A stretch of DNA of 64,000 bases from Purpureocillium takamizusanense (Eukaryota; Ascomycota; Sordariomycetes; Hypocreales; Ophiocordycipitaceae). The notes beneath the pieces are model-generated. The model made no database searches. It was not told where the DNA came from and worked only from the letters and a program-made list of their open reading frames with translations. The position numbers and the translations under genes are program-made. The DNA is taken from contig NC_063074.1 of assembly GCF_022605165.1 (NCBI RefSeq), positions 895,501 through 959,500 on the forward strand, in the 5' to 3' direction. Shown here in pieces: positions 32,882-45,400 of this stretch; within the stretch, counting starts at the first letter, position 1, and every line of letters begins with the position of its first letter.

Positions 32882-35800
32882 CTAGGCCTTTTGCGCCTCA
32901 AAATCCAGCGCAGCTGGTGTCGTTGTGCCTTTGGAGTGCGACATGCTATATGGCGCCTTGTCGCTGTCAGCATCTACTACAACTAGTACGACGTCAGCCC
33001 GAGGCGGGGTAGCTTACCAGAACCTCCTTGGCGTTGCAGATTCTCCACGCCAGCTTCCTCACGTTGCGGTCTGCCAGCACCACCGCCGGAGCAAACTCGA
33101 TGCCGAACATCTCGCGAATCGCGTACACGATGCGCCGTGCGTACTTGCCATCCCGCTCCACGTGGCTGCCAAACGGCTCGTCCACTGTGCTCGGCGCAAT
33201 GTCAGGGTCTCGGTCGAGGCAGTTCTTCACCACCGGGAGGATCGCCGACTCCACCGCCTTAGCGTACAAGCCCTTGGCGTCAACGTCCACGTCCTCCTCG
33301 GCAAACGGCCCGATCCGAATCTCAAACGGCTCCGAGACGGTCATGACGCTGTGGTTGCCGTCGTGGTGGTACCGGAACTCAAACACCCCTTGTGTCCACC
33401 AAAGCTTGTCTCCTTGGAAAAGCACCTCGCCTTCCACCAACTTCGACCCGGCCATGCCCTTAACCGATACGGCATGTTCCGCCGTGACGATGCTGCTGTC
33501 GGCCGTGAGTGCATCGTAAACGCCTGCGTTTGTCGGGGCCCAGCGGCCAAGAGATGATACTTCTGTCGTCTCCCTCGATCGGTTGTCGGTAACCATGTAC
33601 AGACCAATCCAGTCCTTGGGACTGTGGTTCGCCGGAGCCCGCCACCTCACCTTGAGAGGCGAGCCGTACTCGTAGATCCTGGTCTTGATCTCCTTAGGAA
33701 ACCGGCCCGTCACGCTCTCCTTGCCCGAGGCGCGAACGTCTCTTGTTGACGCCAGCATCGACACTGTGCCGTCGACGCTCAGTGAATACTGCTTGGGGTC
33801 CAGGCCAGCCAGATCCGGAGCAATCCGCGTAAGGGTGAGACGCGCGGGCGCCATGTTGAAGAGGGCCGAAGTATCGCGAACAATTGTCTTGACGCCTGCC
33901 GCAAACTTGGGCCGTGCCGTGTCGAGGAAGTCCTCAACAAAGTGGGCCGTGTCATCTAGGACTTTGTCCACGCTCTCCTGCCAGCCCTTGACGGGTGGCG
34001 GCAGCGATCGCTTGATGAACTTGGTGAGGCCGGCTTCCCTGCGCAGACTTCTGCCATAGACCTTTTGCATATGGGGCCTCTCGATGAAGGAGAGGTAGAA
34101 GACGGACAAGATCTGCGTGACAATGGCCATGATGAAGATGGACCGGCTCCACGTGATGAGGGCGCCGCCCCAGACGCCGGCCGTGCCGAAAATCCTCTCG
34201 GGGTTGTTGAGGAAGCGGTAGATGGACGTGTACGTGAGTTTAGCCTCCTGATCAAAGAAGAAGTCGCCGCAGAACCAGCCAAACTCGCCGAGGGAGTCAT
34301 AGACGCTGAATGCGGTCCAAAGCTGCAGCGCGACCAGCGACGCGCCCATGACGTGCTTGAGCAGCACGAGCCCGTAGCCCCAGTCCGCGGGCGGCGAGTA
34401 CATCTTCCAGCAGGCGGCGATGAAGGCCGTGTTGCACATGATCATACTGATGTGATGCATGCCCTTCCACTGCCGCCACGCCTCACCGGCGCTCTCACCG
34501 AACTTGAGAAAGTGCCGCGTCCACATCTTGGTCTTGGACTGCCTGTCCAAGATGAGGCCGAGCCCGAGATGGTACCAGACGCGCCAGCCCAGAGCGTGCG
34601 CGACGAAGAGGGCTTGCCATATCGGGGTGGAAGGTGTCACGAGCGTCAACACAGCTACGTATAGGGGCAGGATGACGACGACGCAGTCAGGCACGCGGAA
34701 CAGGTCCATGTTGTTCAGACCAACCATGTCATGCACTGCGGCGGGCGGGTCATTGATAACGTAGGCCGGAGCGGAGGCGGAGGCAGAAGAGTCTGGACGG
34801 TCGACAGAGGCCTCGTCGTGGTGGTTGAGGGGGAGGGAGACGTCACTTTGACTCATGGTCAGAGTTCTCGGCCGGGGCGGAGGCGGGTTGTATGTCTTCT
34901 CGATGTGCGGGTTCTCCACAGTCACGAGAAAGGCGAACTGGGCGAGATGGGCGACGATCGAGATGAAGAGCACCTCGTAGCTGGCGGCCATCATGGAGAT
35001 GCCATAGTAGCCTGCGTAGCCAATCGAGTACATCGGGTGCGGCGCCATCTCAAACACGCCGTCGAAGGTCAGGTCTTGGTCGATGAGGTAGAAGAAGTCA
35101 CCCCAGTACCAGGCAAAGTCTTTGACGACGCGGTGGGCGTCCAGCTTGACCCAGAGGTTGAAGCCAACGAGGGCGATGCCGAGCGCCCAGCGCGCGAGGC
35201 CCATGAGGATCCCCTCGCCCTTGGGCGTATGACCGCAGACAATGGCGAAGAGGCAGTAGGACACGAAATCACACATCAAGATCAAGTCGACGACCCTGCG
35301 GAAGACCAGCCACGTGTTGTACTCGAGGGGCGCCTTGTCGAACTGGTAGTCTTCGGGGATCTTTGCCTCGAGCTCTCGCTTGAGTAGTCTGTACAACCAC
35401 GGACGTGGGTTCCTGCCCGTCTTGGGGTCCTCAAAGAGCTTCCAGCGGCGCGCCCACGTGATGAGGCGGCGGTGGTGCGACTGGATGTGTAACAAGACGC
35501 CGATGCCGACGTTGTACGCGGCCCGCCAGCAGAGGAAGATGAGCGCGAAGACGGGGCGCTTCCAGCCGGCCGGCAGCATGTATGCGGCCAAGATATGCAG
35601 CGCGAGGATTCCGAGGACGAGCACATCGGAGAGATTCTTGGGTTGCCGGGGGTCTAGCAGCTGGGAGACCATGTCGTGCGTGGTGGGCACGATGAAGACT
35701 GCTCGTGAGACGCCAAGTGTCAGCGCGACGAAAAATACTGTAGACAGACGGAGCATGAAACCAGCAGACGCGGCATGTCGGCGTGCGTACCTGTGCCATC

Positions 35801-35983
35801 TGGAGTGCGGCCAAACGTCTTCTTGCCCTTGACCTTGTCCGCGTGCTCGTCGTCCCGTACCAGATTGCCCTTGGACGCGACAAGCTCAGGCGTTGAGACT
35901 GAGGCGGCGTTGGTTGCTTTGCGAGCCTGCCGCAGGCGGAGCTCGCCCCCGTCGGAGGGCAGCTCTGCGGCGGCGGTGGTCAT
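32882..35983 (-). CDS. CHO2: phosphatidylethanolamine N-methyltransferase
   Basis: Exons 35791-35983, 33018-35698, 32882-32956; 982 aa. Cho2 adds the first methyl group from S-adenosylmethionine to phosphatidylethanolamine in the ER, starting the methylation route to phosphatidylcholine. The N-terminus is disordered, then [21 protein letters not shown]. Two polytopic methyltransferase halves follow; each has a conserved core ([19 protein letters not shown] with [31 protein letters not shown] with [14 protein letters not shown]). The C-terminal lumenal or cytosolic part ends [27 protein letters not shown] last exon of 25 codons starting [11 protein letters not shown] completes the conserved tail; its acceptor reads AAG. 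Without that splice the frame would stop 7 codons into the intron. Confidence 0.93.
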
Positions 35984-38115
35984 GATCGACGAATTGGTCC
36001 TGTTGAAAGCCAATGCGTGCGGGTCGAGACGCCAGATGGTGGTTGAGGAATAACAATGCGAGGGCGACTGGCGGGGATGGGGCTTGGGGCGGGTTTGCGG
36101 GATGTGGCTCGGTTTAGTACTGATGCCTTTCACGGGGATGGTGCGGGCAGCCACGGCAGTCTTTCCAGGTCGGTTCTCGGCGGCGGCGGACCAGGTCCAG
36201 CGGACCACGGCGCCAGGTACCTTCCAAGATCCCGGTTATGGGTCGCAGCCAGCCAGCCAGCGTCCACTGGGTACGGACGGCGGCGGCGGCGGCGACGGCA
36301 CCACACCGTGGGCGGGCGCCGTGGGGTTGGAGGTCGCCCCGACGTCACAGTCTCCCGCCGGTGTGGAGGGCCTGCAGGCGGGCGCGTTGCAGCGCAGCGA
36401 ACGTGCAGCAGCCGTCAGAAGTTTGGGTGTGCCACGCGCGAGCGGCCGGTGGTGGTGGTTGATGGTGTGGATGGAAGTTGTCTTCTGGTATAGTGCTCTG
36501 TAGGTAAGTACGAAGTACTAATCAGCCGATGAGATTGCAGACGGCAGGAGGAGGGCAGTAGCTGCCCCAATGGCATCGTTCTTATTGACCAGATGGCACG
36601 TGTCTTGTGTCCCGTCTGGGACCGCGTGGGGGGTGCGCAAGCCAACGAACTCTATCGGAAGGAGGGCGACACGATGCTTGGATCCGCCACCTCGAAAGCT
36701 TGTTGGCTTTTTTTGGTACCTACCTATACTGTACGCAGATATTGAGAGCTTGCCCGTCGGGGGCCAGGGCCGGACTTCCACTTGCACATGCCATCAGAGG
36801 GCTGGTGACGAAGCCGCCGGATTGGCCCATGATCGGAGGGGCCTTGCATACCGCCGATCCACTGGCAGGGCCGGCAGGTCACGCTCTCCCCTCGGGTTGT
36901 TGTGCGTATGCGCGCCTCTGGAGGAGGTGGTGGTGGTGGTGCTTGCGCCGGTCGTGGTGTGGTGCAGAAACAACCTTACCTACCTCGTACTGCAGCTCCT
37001 CGCAACGGTTTCGTCCAACCTTACATGTACATCCCGACCTATCATACGGCAGCTGTGTGCCATGTACTGCACCAGTTCGGGCAGACTTGGTTCTTTGCTG
37101 AGAGAGAGGCCGGCAAAAAAAGGCACTCTCACCCACGCAAGCAAAGTCGCGCACCACCACCCCAGCGGCACCAATCCAGGCTCGCCAAGTTCGTTCAACT
37201 ACCCATGCACGCTGGCTATTGACGGAGGAGTGATAGAGCAAGCCCAAAGATGACGACCGCGAGGGAAAAATCCCCGCCATCCAGTCAGCCTGTCTGGTCG
37301 ACCGCTCCATGCCCCAGCCGTCCGTTGACAGAGACAGGGCCAATCCAGGGGACCAATTTCCCCTTCTCCACGGCCGGTTTGGTCCCGTCGATTCTGTTGG
37401 GAGCAGTCCGCTCGCCTCCGCATATGACGAGCGCAGAGCGGGCACCACCTGGCGTTCAGGCCCTGGCTGAGAACAAAGACTCATCAGTCCGCGCAGTCCA
37501 TGCTACAACACCAAGACCCATTATCACAAGCCAAGAAACAAAACTTGTCAATCCAAGTGGTTGCCGTCTTCAAACTCCACTCCTGACCCCGGGCGGTTGT
37601 GTCCCCCCATGCCTAATTCCTCACCCTAGCATCCCCCAACCAATGTCGTGTGCGGGGCTTCGCACAGCATGGAAGCTCGTAGTAATGTAGCCACCATCTT
37701 GTTGAGGACTTACACACGGGCTTGACAAATGCTTGCGATGATCAAATGGCATTGCAACAGGCTGTCCTGTCTCGCTGACGGAGACAAAGAGCCGGACCGT
37801 CGCGGACAAAGGTTCGGCAGCAGTAGCCAATGCCACCTGCCACCTGCCACCTGCCGCAACTGCATGCAGTTTGGCCGCCGAACCATCCGCCCTTTGGTCA
37901 CCAGACAACTGGCATCTACACTGCAGGTCAAGATGCCGAATCCCAATCACGATTGCTCGTCCGCAGAGTGAGCGGGCTGTTTTGGCCTGCGACGAGTACA
38001 GCAACGATCATTGCACGAGGCACGGGGCACGCAGGAAGCTCAAATCGCAGATCAAAGCCGTGAAAATGCATTATCCGTACGTCCCCAACTACTTCATCAT
38101 GTCCAGAGAACCAGC
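35984..38115. other. intergenic; CHO2 promoter side and eIF3g 3' side
   Basis: 2.1 kb with no supported gene. One exact TACGAAGTA at 36509-36517; a GGTACCTACC patch near 36715; a 7-bp tandem repeat at 37831-37856. Confidence 0.5.
37831..37856. repeat. TGCCACC 7-bp tandem repeat
   Basis: Three to four copies of TGCCACC in direct tandem, intergenic. Confidence 0.75.
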
Positions 38116-39127
38116 CTACTGGGCCTTCTTGGCAAACTCGACCCTGAGAATGAGATGCTTGAAACCGTAACCGTCCATCTTGTTGCACGCCTTGACCGCG
38201 TCGCCGCGGTCCGCGAAGCTGATGAAGGCGAAGCCCTTGGCCATGCCCGTTTCCCGGTCCTTGGCAAGGAATACTCTCGTAACGCGGCCGAACCGCTCGA
38301 ACATGTCCCGCAGCTCGCCCTCCTCTGCCATCTCGGAAACCTGATCAAGAACATTAGCATGGCGTTCTGGCTCACACGAGACGCCGTCGGGATACTTACG
38401 TTGGTGACGCGCAGCGTGGCAAAGTCGTCTCTCTCGCCAAACTTGCCACCCATGCGTTCGCCGGCCGCGCCCGCAGCGCCGCGCAGGGCGGGCGGCACGT
38501 ACGAGCCCTTCTTGCCAGCACCCGCAGCTCCGACTGAGGGATCGTCGCCCATTCCGGCGGCGACGTCTGCCGAAGTGCTTTCGCCAACGGGCGCCATCGT
38601 GTCCTTGTACGGACACCGGGCCGTGAAATGCTCGCCGTTGCAAATACGGCACTTGACCTTCTTGTCCTTGAGCTTGTCCTTCATCGACTGGGCGTTGGGG
38701 TCCTGGCTCTCGTCCTTGGCGTCCTTGCGCCAGTTGACGCTGGGTCGGAAGATGATGTTCTCGCCGACCGACGTCGTGTCAGCGGCCGGGCCCGCGGGAT
38801 CCCGTTCGCTCTGGCCAAACTTGCTCCACGTCTTGCGGTCGGCAACGCGGGGGTTCACGGTCTCAGTGTGCGTGACATAGCGGATGCGGCGCGTCGTCTT
38901 TACTTTTTGGCCCTCGTCGTTGTAGCGGAATGTGATGATGGTCTTGGTGCCGTCCTTGTTGGAGATGGTCTGGGGGGGCGGCAGGTCGGTTGATGTCTCC
39001 TCGATATCATCGTCGTCGGCCCAGTCGTGCCTATTTTCATGGTGGGGTCAGCAACCAGCTCTGTTTCGCGAGCAACTCCAGGGGGGGGGTCGGCTCACTT
39101 GGGCTTGGGCGGCGCCGTGGTAGCCAT
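38116..39127 (-). CDS. TIF35: eukaryotic translation initiation factor 3 subunit G (eIF3g)
   Basis: Exons 39099-39127, 38400-39030, 38116-38340; 294 aa, usual size for the family. The first exon encodes only [10 protein letters not shown]. Then comes the eIF3g N-terminal region ([29 protein letters not shown]), which binds eIF3i. A CCHC knuckle lies at C137-x2-C140-x3-H144-x4-C149. Residues ~213-290 are an RRM with RNP2 (LRVTNV) and RNP1 (KGFAFISF); the last intron falls right after RNP2. The protein is part of the cytoplasmic eIF3 complex and helps scanning and re-initiation (family knowledge). Divergent from the CYSTM gene, 968 bp apart. Confidence 0.95.
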
Positions 39128-40095
39128 GATGAAAGGCTGTGTATCTGAGCTCCTTGGTATTACCGCGTCCGTCCAGTCAGTCGTGCGTCGTAATCGGAGT
39201 CGTTAAGCTGATGGGGTCGCGATCGTGGGGTTTCTCGTCGATGGATGAATTTCGCACTTTTTCGTGGTGCGGACTTGAGGCGTCGTGGGGCGAGTACGCG
39301 CCACAGATATGTGGCTGGGTGATGAGTCACGTGTAGAGGAAGCAGCACCGTCCCGCGCCGTCTTCATTGTTTCTGCGCCAGAGTAAGTGGGGACGCCCTA
39401 ATAAAAGTACGACCTGCCTGAGAGCACATCGCATCCAGCGAGGGGCTTCCACTGTCTGTGTCACTGACTTGGTGCCTGTCAACGGATTTCCGATGCCGAG
39501 ACCCTCCAGTCCGTACCGCCACGATCTCGAAACATTATACTTTGGCTACGCGCTTGCTAGTCTCGCGGTATTACGATGCTGGCGAGGGACGAGTGTCTCG
39601 GCGGCAAATCTAGCCACCTGCAAGTTCAGCTGCGTCAGCCATCGAACCTTCAGTCACGTTTCATGGCTCGTTTTGGAAGGCGATGCGGATGGAAGCACCA
39701 AGTGCTCCAGTGTCGCCGTGTTCAGTCTGTCAATTACGTCGATGCTCAGGACATTGAGGGATGATTCCATGTGTAATTGGGGCTCGCGCTTCGCGGTCAG
39801 CACGAGTTGGCCAAGCGCTCCGGATGGCGCGACCGCGACACACCCAGAGCCAAGCGTGGCGCAGCTCCGCCCATGCTTCCACGTAATCCCCTCGGCGGTC
39901 GGCCCCCCGACTGTGGCCAACGGGTGGCGCCAACCCATCCGGTGACACATGTAGAGTTTCGACCGCGGAACGTCTTTTTAATCGCCGCCTCCCTCGCGAC
40001 ACTTCTCCGCATCTCCCCATCCTCATCCCTCGTCTGTGCCAATCGCTCTCGACGACAAGCCGTGCTTCATCTGACTGTCGCAACCACTCATCGAC
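39128..40095. other. divergent promoter region, eIF3g / CYSTM gene
   Basis: Contains both leaders. Frames on both strands here are open by GC bias but show no protein family signs. Confidence 0.5.
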
Positions 40096-40503
40096 ATGGC
40101 TAGCAAGACCGACGCGCCGCCGCCCTACGGGGGCCAGCCCGAGGCGCCCAAGCCGACTTACGGGAACGAATCGTCCAATCCATACGACCAGAACCGGCAG
40201 CAAGGCTACTATCCTCCTGGCGGACCTGCCGGACCGCAACAGAACTACTATCAGCAGCAAGGGCCGCCGCAGCAAGGATACTACCAGCCTGGCCCCCAGA
40301 TGGGATATTACAATCAGCAGCAGGGACCGTACCCCTCAGGCCAAGGCCCGTACCCGCCGCAGGGCCAGTATGGTCCCGGCCCCGGACAATACCAACAGGG
40401 CCCCGGCTACGTCCCGCAGCAGAGGCAAAGCGCAGCGCCAGGCATTTGTGGAGGCCTGTTAGCTGGTCTCGCGTGTTGCTGTTGCTTGGATCTCCTATTC
40501 TAA
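40096..40503 (+). CDS. CYSTM (cysteine-rich tail) membrane protein
   Basis: Single exon, 135 aa. The body is a Pro/Gln/Tyr/Gly repeat region (units like QQGYYQPGPQMGYY) and the C-terminus is APGICGGLLAGLACCCCLDLLF, the CYSTM module: a short Cys-rich, probably palmitoylated, membrane-inserting tail. CYSTM proteins across eukaryotes are small, tail-anchored and often stress-related; exact function is unsettled (family knowledge). The ATG context is GACATGG. A probable intron lies directly downstream in the 3' UTR. Confidence 0.85.
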   Translation: MASKTDAPPPYGGQPEAPKPTYGNESSNPYDQNRQQGYYPPGGPAGPQQNYYQQQGPPQQGYYQPGPQMGYYNQQQGPYPSGQGPYPPQGQYGPGPGQYQQGPGYVPQQRQSAAPGICGGLLAGLACCCCLDLLF

Positions 40504-42482
40504 GAAAGAGGGGTGAGTTGTCTGGACGATGAAGGCGTCTTTTCTCAACGGAGATGTTGTATACTGACGAGGCTTTTGGTAGCTCTCCCACACGCGAATC
40601 GGAGACAAGGGAGTCTCAATCTTGTACCTGACTTGTTCTCGATACGGCGGACGTTCAAGCGTGGCGTACACAGCACCTTTTTTGTGGCGCTGACGTCCAG
40701 GTCGGGGTTTTAGGCTGGGTTTTGCTTTTTCGACAGCAGCTCAGCTTAGCCACGGAGTTCGATACGGCGTTTTTGGACGGACAGTGATATCCAAAGGGGG
40801 TTTTTCTAGCACGGTCCAGTTTGTATTTTATCAGAGCAGTTTTTCTTGTGGCATGAAATACCAGCAAAGGGTCCCGCGCCTGCTTTTGCTTCCGTTTGTC
40901 GCTGATCGCGATAGTTGTCGGCAGTGCTTGTGTGCCCAATGTGTGCAACGTATTGGCACGCGTGATGGCTCTGATGGGGGAACACGTTCGAGGTTTCGTG
41001 TTCTCCAGGACTGCCGTACGCTTGTGTATGTTATACATTGTACATCGCGTGTACGGTCTTTTGTAGCAGCTCGAGCTGCAGTCATGGGGTAACCTAGTGA
41101 CCCGCAACAGCTGGTCGGGGACGTGCACCATGCGGCCACGGGCGCCACAGGTTCGGAAAGAATACGCTGGGGCGCGAGATTTCTGGAATCCGCTTGCAAT
41201 AGAGGGATGGATAACTGTCCGTTAGGCGTGTCAGACAATACTCACGGGTCACGTGCTGATGATTGCTTGTGCGGAGTACTTCGTACATACCTCGTACGAA
41301 GAAGGCTGCGAAGTAATACGGGCAGCGCAAGGTTCGTCACGCCTGCGCCATGTCCTACGGTAGCACAACAAATCGGCGTCCCTGGTGACGGTTCGAAGTA
41401 CGAAGTAGCATGGCGTCCAACGACATCCCAGTCCAGGCCCTTGGACGACCCGACTTCTTGGAATCCAGAGATTGATATTGATCTTGACACGAATGGTGGC
41501 GTGGGGTGTCGAGCAATCATGGAAGGTTTGCCTGCTGGGGATGCCTGGTACGAAAGGTCCTAATATCGGGCACTGACGGCCCCGCCTGCAGCGCAAGCAG
41601 GTGCAGAGTCCGCTTACTCATTCAACAGAGCCAAGGTCACAAACAGGGGACCCCATGGCTCTTGTTTCGCGGCTGGGTCCTCGCGGTCAACGGGCCTGTG
41701 CTTGCGCGTCACTTTGGAGTTTCGGAGACGCCATGCGTACGACACAGCAGCGCCTCGACGCTCTTGCAGACAAGAGGACAAGAGTAGGAGTTGGGGGGGG
41801 GGGAACGCTCCGGCGGGCTCTCCACTCATCTAGCGGGAACACGTCGCTGGCGCGCCGAGGCCGTCTGTGAGCCACTGAGATGGGCGCGGGCCGACGCCAC
41901 TCGATGGCTCTGAAGCAGTGGAGGCGTTGCCTGCCATCCCGTCGTGGCCATTGGGCAATCACGGGCCTAACCGCCAGCAAACCCCAGGGCAATTTCCTGG
42001 TTAAGCATGCATCAAGGCACGCCTCTGCGGCCCCTCCCCCTGGAGCGGCCGCCATGCAGCCTCTGATGTCACGACTGCACCTCTTCCCAGTCCTGAGACA
42101 CCTTCACAGGCCGCCAATCATGACACCCCCACTCGCTTGGAAGGGCGAATCCCACTTGTATTAAGCCAAACCTAACCAGCATCATCACCACCACCACCAC
42201 CATCGCCCTTTATTTTCCTGGCACTTTTGAAGACTCGCAGGCGATTCTGCTCGTCTGCCTACGCGACTCCGGGGCCGCATCCTTGAACCCCATCTGGCTC
42301 GTGTCCAGTGCATCATCACAGCTTTGAGAGACGGCCGCTGCACGCCCTTCCTTGTTCGCCCGTCCGGCCACCGGGCAGTCGCTCTCCTGATTCTTTCCCC
42401 TCTACCCATCGTTGACATCATACTTCACCCTAAAATACTTGGACCATCCAGCTTATAGACATCGATCCCTCGCAAGGCCGCC
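40504..42482. other. intergenic
   Basis: CYSTM 3' UTR, then ~1.5 kb without a supported gene. TACTTCGTA at 41277 with an opposing GTACGAAG at 41294 can form a small hairpin; TACGAAGTA again at 41399. The last ~300 bp are C/T-rich leader of the channel gene. Confidence 0.5.
40513..40582 (+). other. probable intron in the 3' UTR of the CYSTM gene
   Basis: GTGAGT donor 10 nt after the stop codon, CTGAC branch-like word at 40563, and TTGGTAG acceptor ending at 40582. Because the junction is so close to the stop it should not trigger nonsense-mediated decay (inference). Confidence 0.5.
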
Positions 42483-45400
42483 ATGGCTGGCCTCGCGCAT
42501 GGCGCTGCCTCGCCGTGGGCGGGAGCAGCCGCGCACCCCACCTACGAGATTCCCGACTCCTTGACAAGCTTCGCCCGAGCAGTCCTGGTGCCGCGAGCCA
42601 CTGACGATGCTAGCGACCCTGGAAGCAAGTCGAAAAGCTCGCAGGGCATCGGGATCGTCAGTTTTCTTACTGCCATTGGTGTCGCGGCCGCCATTTTCGC
42701 AGCCCAGTTCCTGGTCTTTGTGCTGTTGCGAAACAAACTGGCTCGCATCTTGTGAGCCTCAATATCTGTTCCTCTAGGAAGTACACCGTAGCTGATCGTT
42801 CTTGAAGCAAACCGAAGACGTACTTGGTTCCAGAACGCGAGCGAACCGAGTCCCCTCCAAGCAACACGTTAGCAATGATCAAGGCCCTTGTCCGATATGA
42901 CGATCGCGAGGTCATCAATAAGTGCGGTCTCGACGCTTACTTCTTCCTGCGCTACCTGAAAACGCTCCTCGTCATCTTCGTCCCTATATGCGCCGTTGTT
43001 TTACCGGTCCTGATCCCCATCAACTACGTCGGCGGCAGGGGCCACAAGGTCGACGTCAACGACAACGCAGACAGAAGCAACAACAACACACCCACCGGAC
43101 TCGATACCCTCGCCTGGCAGAATGTGAGCTCAGGTAACACCAGCCGCTACACAGCTCACCTTGTTATGGGAATTCTCGTCATCATCTGGGTTTGCGCCGT
43201 TTTTTTCTTCGAGCTCCGGGTCTACATCAAGGTTAGGCAGGACTATCTCACGAGCGCCGAACACAGGCTTCGCGCGTCGGCCACCACCGTGCTGGTCGGC
43301 TCAATTCCAGACAAGTGGCTCAGCGAGGAAGCCCTCAGGGGACTCTTTGACGTCTTTCCGGGAGGCGTCAGAAATATATGGCTAAATCGTGACCTGACCA
43401 AGCTGCTGGATAAAATCTCCGACCGAGACAGTGTCCACGCCAAGCTTGAGTCTGCCGAGACTGACCTCATCAAAGCCGCGAAGAAAGCACAGCTAAAAAA
43501 ACGAGATGCCGAAGAAAAGAAGGAGCGTAAGAAGCACAACATCAAAGCTCCCACAAAGGAGCAAAAGGCCGCCCGGGATAAGCAGGACGACGACAGAGCC
43601 AAGGCACTGGCAAACAGCGGCGAAGGAACCGACTCCGGCAATCAAAATGAAGTACCCCATACGGTGGGGGAAGGGGTTCTGGAATCGGAGAGGGACCTCG
43701 ACGGGCAGCACGGCCACAACTTGGAAGAAGGGGGCCGCAAGAAGGCCAAAGGTCACCACATGCTCGGCGCTGTTAATCCGCTTGCTGTGGTTGGTAAAGG
43801 ACTGCGAACCGCCGGCAACGAAGTAAACGACACGCTCGGGACTAGCAACGGCTTCATGAATGCTGATCCTGCTAATCAGCGGGGCCCAACGAGGCAAGTC
43901 GCTGGCGCTGGATCACCTCAGAACACCGGCGAGCAGGTAGAGCCCGCACAGCCTGCAGTGTCCTTTGAAGGGCAACGCAGTCTCTCGCGTGCCCCATCGA
44001 CGATCTCGGAAGGCTCTACAAAGGCCATCCAGAAGAAGATGAGCCGAAACGCTGCCGCAGGAAACACTGTTCGAGTTTTGGAAAACCCTGACGATATGAT
44101 CTCTCGCCACGAAACAAAGTTCTGGCAGTTCTGGAAACCCCCTACCGGCGGATACGCCAACCCTGTGCCGCAGGGAACAGCAGCTGAAGAGTACCTGGCC
44201 AAGAAGGCTGAAAACCCGAAGACGTTTGGCCAAGCAGTCAAGAACTTCATTCCCTTCATGGGGAAGACCAAAGAAGAGGAGCCCATAGAGTACCCCGACG
44301 CGCACAATCCCGACTACCAGCAGGAAGACGATGGCGAAGCCGAGTGGGCAAAGTATCTTAAGAAGAAGGATCGCCCTACGCATCGGCTGCCGCCTTTCGG
44401 AGTCAAATGGCTACCAGGACTGCCCCTGTTCAACAAAAAGGTCGACACGATATATTGGTGCCGCGAAGAGCTGGCACGCCTAAACATGGAAATCGAGGAG
44501 GATCAGAAACATCTTGAGCGATTCCCCCTGATGCCATCAGCCTTCGTCCAGTTTAACCACCAGGTTGCCGCACACATGGCTTGCCAAAGCGTCGTGCATC
44601 ATTTACCACGACAGATGTCGCCCCGCATGATCGAGATCTCGCCCCGAGACGTCATTTGGGACAACATGGCTCTCAACTGGTGGCAAGAATGGCTTCGGTC
44701 AGGCATTGTGACCGTCACGGTCTTTGCCATGGTCTTCCTGTGGGCCATTCCCGTTGCTTGGACAGCGGCTCTGAGCCAGCTCGACAAGGTCATTGCCGAT
44801 GCGGACTGGGCCGTGCCCCTCCGAGAAAATAAGACGATATCGAATCTCGTCAAGGCCATTGCCGGTGTCCTGCCAGCTGCCACGCTCGCGCTGTTGCTTA
44901 TCCTCGTCCCCATCATACTCAGCTTCCTGGCAAAATTCAAGGGTGCCAAGACCGGTGCTCAGAGGAACGAGTTCGTACAGGTTTATTACTTTGTATTCCT
45001 GTTCGTTCAAGTCTTCCTAGTCGTGTCGATTGCGTCCTTCTTTGCACGATCCATTACAGACTTGATTGAAAACATCAAGCAGCTGCAGTCAGTTACAAGT
45101 GTGTTGAACCTGCTTGCGGACAATCTTCCTGCGGCCGCAAACTATTTCTTCTCCTACATGGTCCTCCAAGCCTTATCGACGAGTTCTGGCACGCTGCTAC
45201 AGGTCGGTGCGCTGCTCATGTGGTTCATAATCGCCCCAATGTTCGACAGCACGGCGCGGAACAAGTGGACACGAAACACGTCGCTCAACAATATCAACTG
45301 GGGCTCCTTCTTCCCCGTCTACACAAACTTCGCATGCATCGGCTTGGTATACTGCGTTATTTCGCCGTTGATTTCCATCTTTGCTGTCATTACGTTTAGT

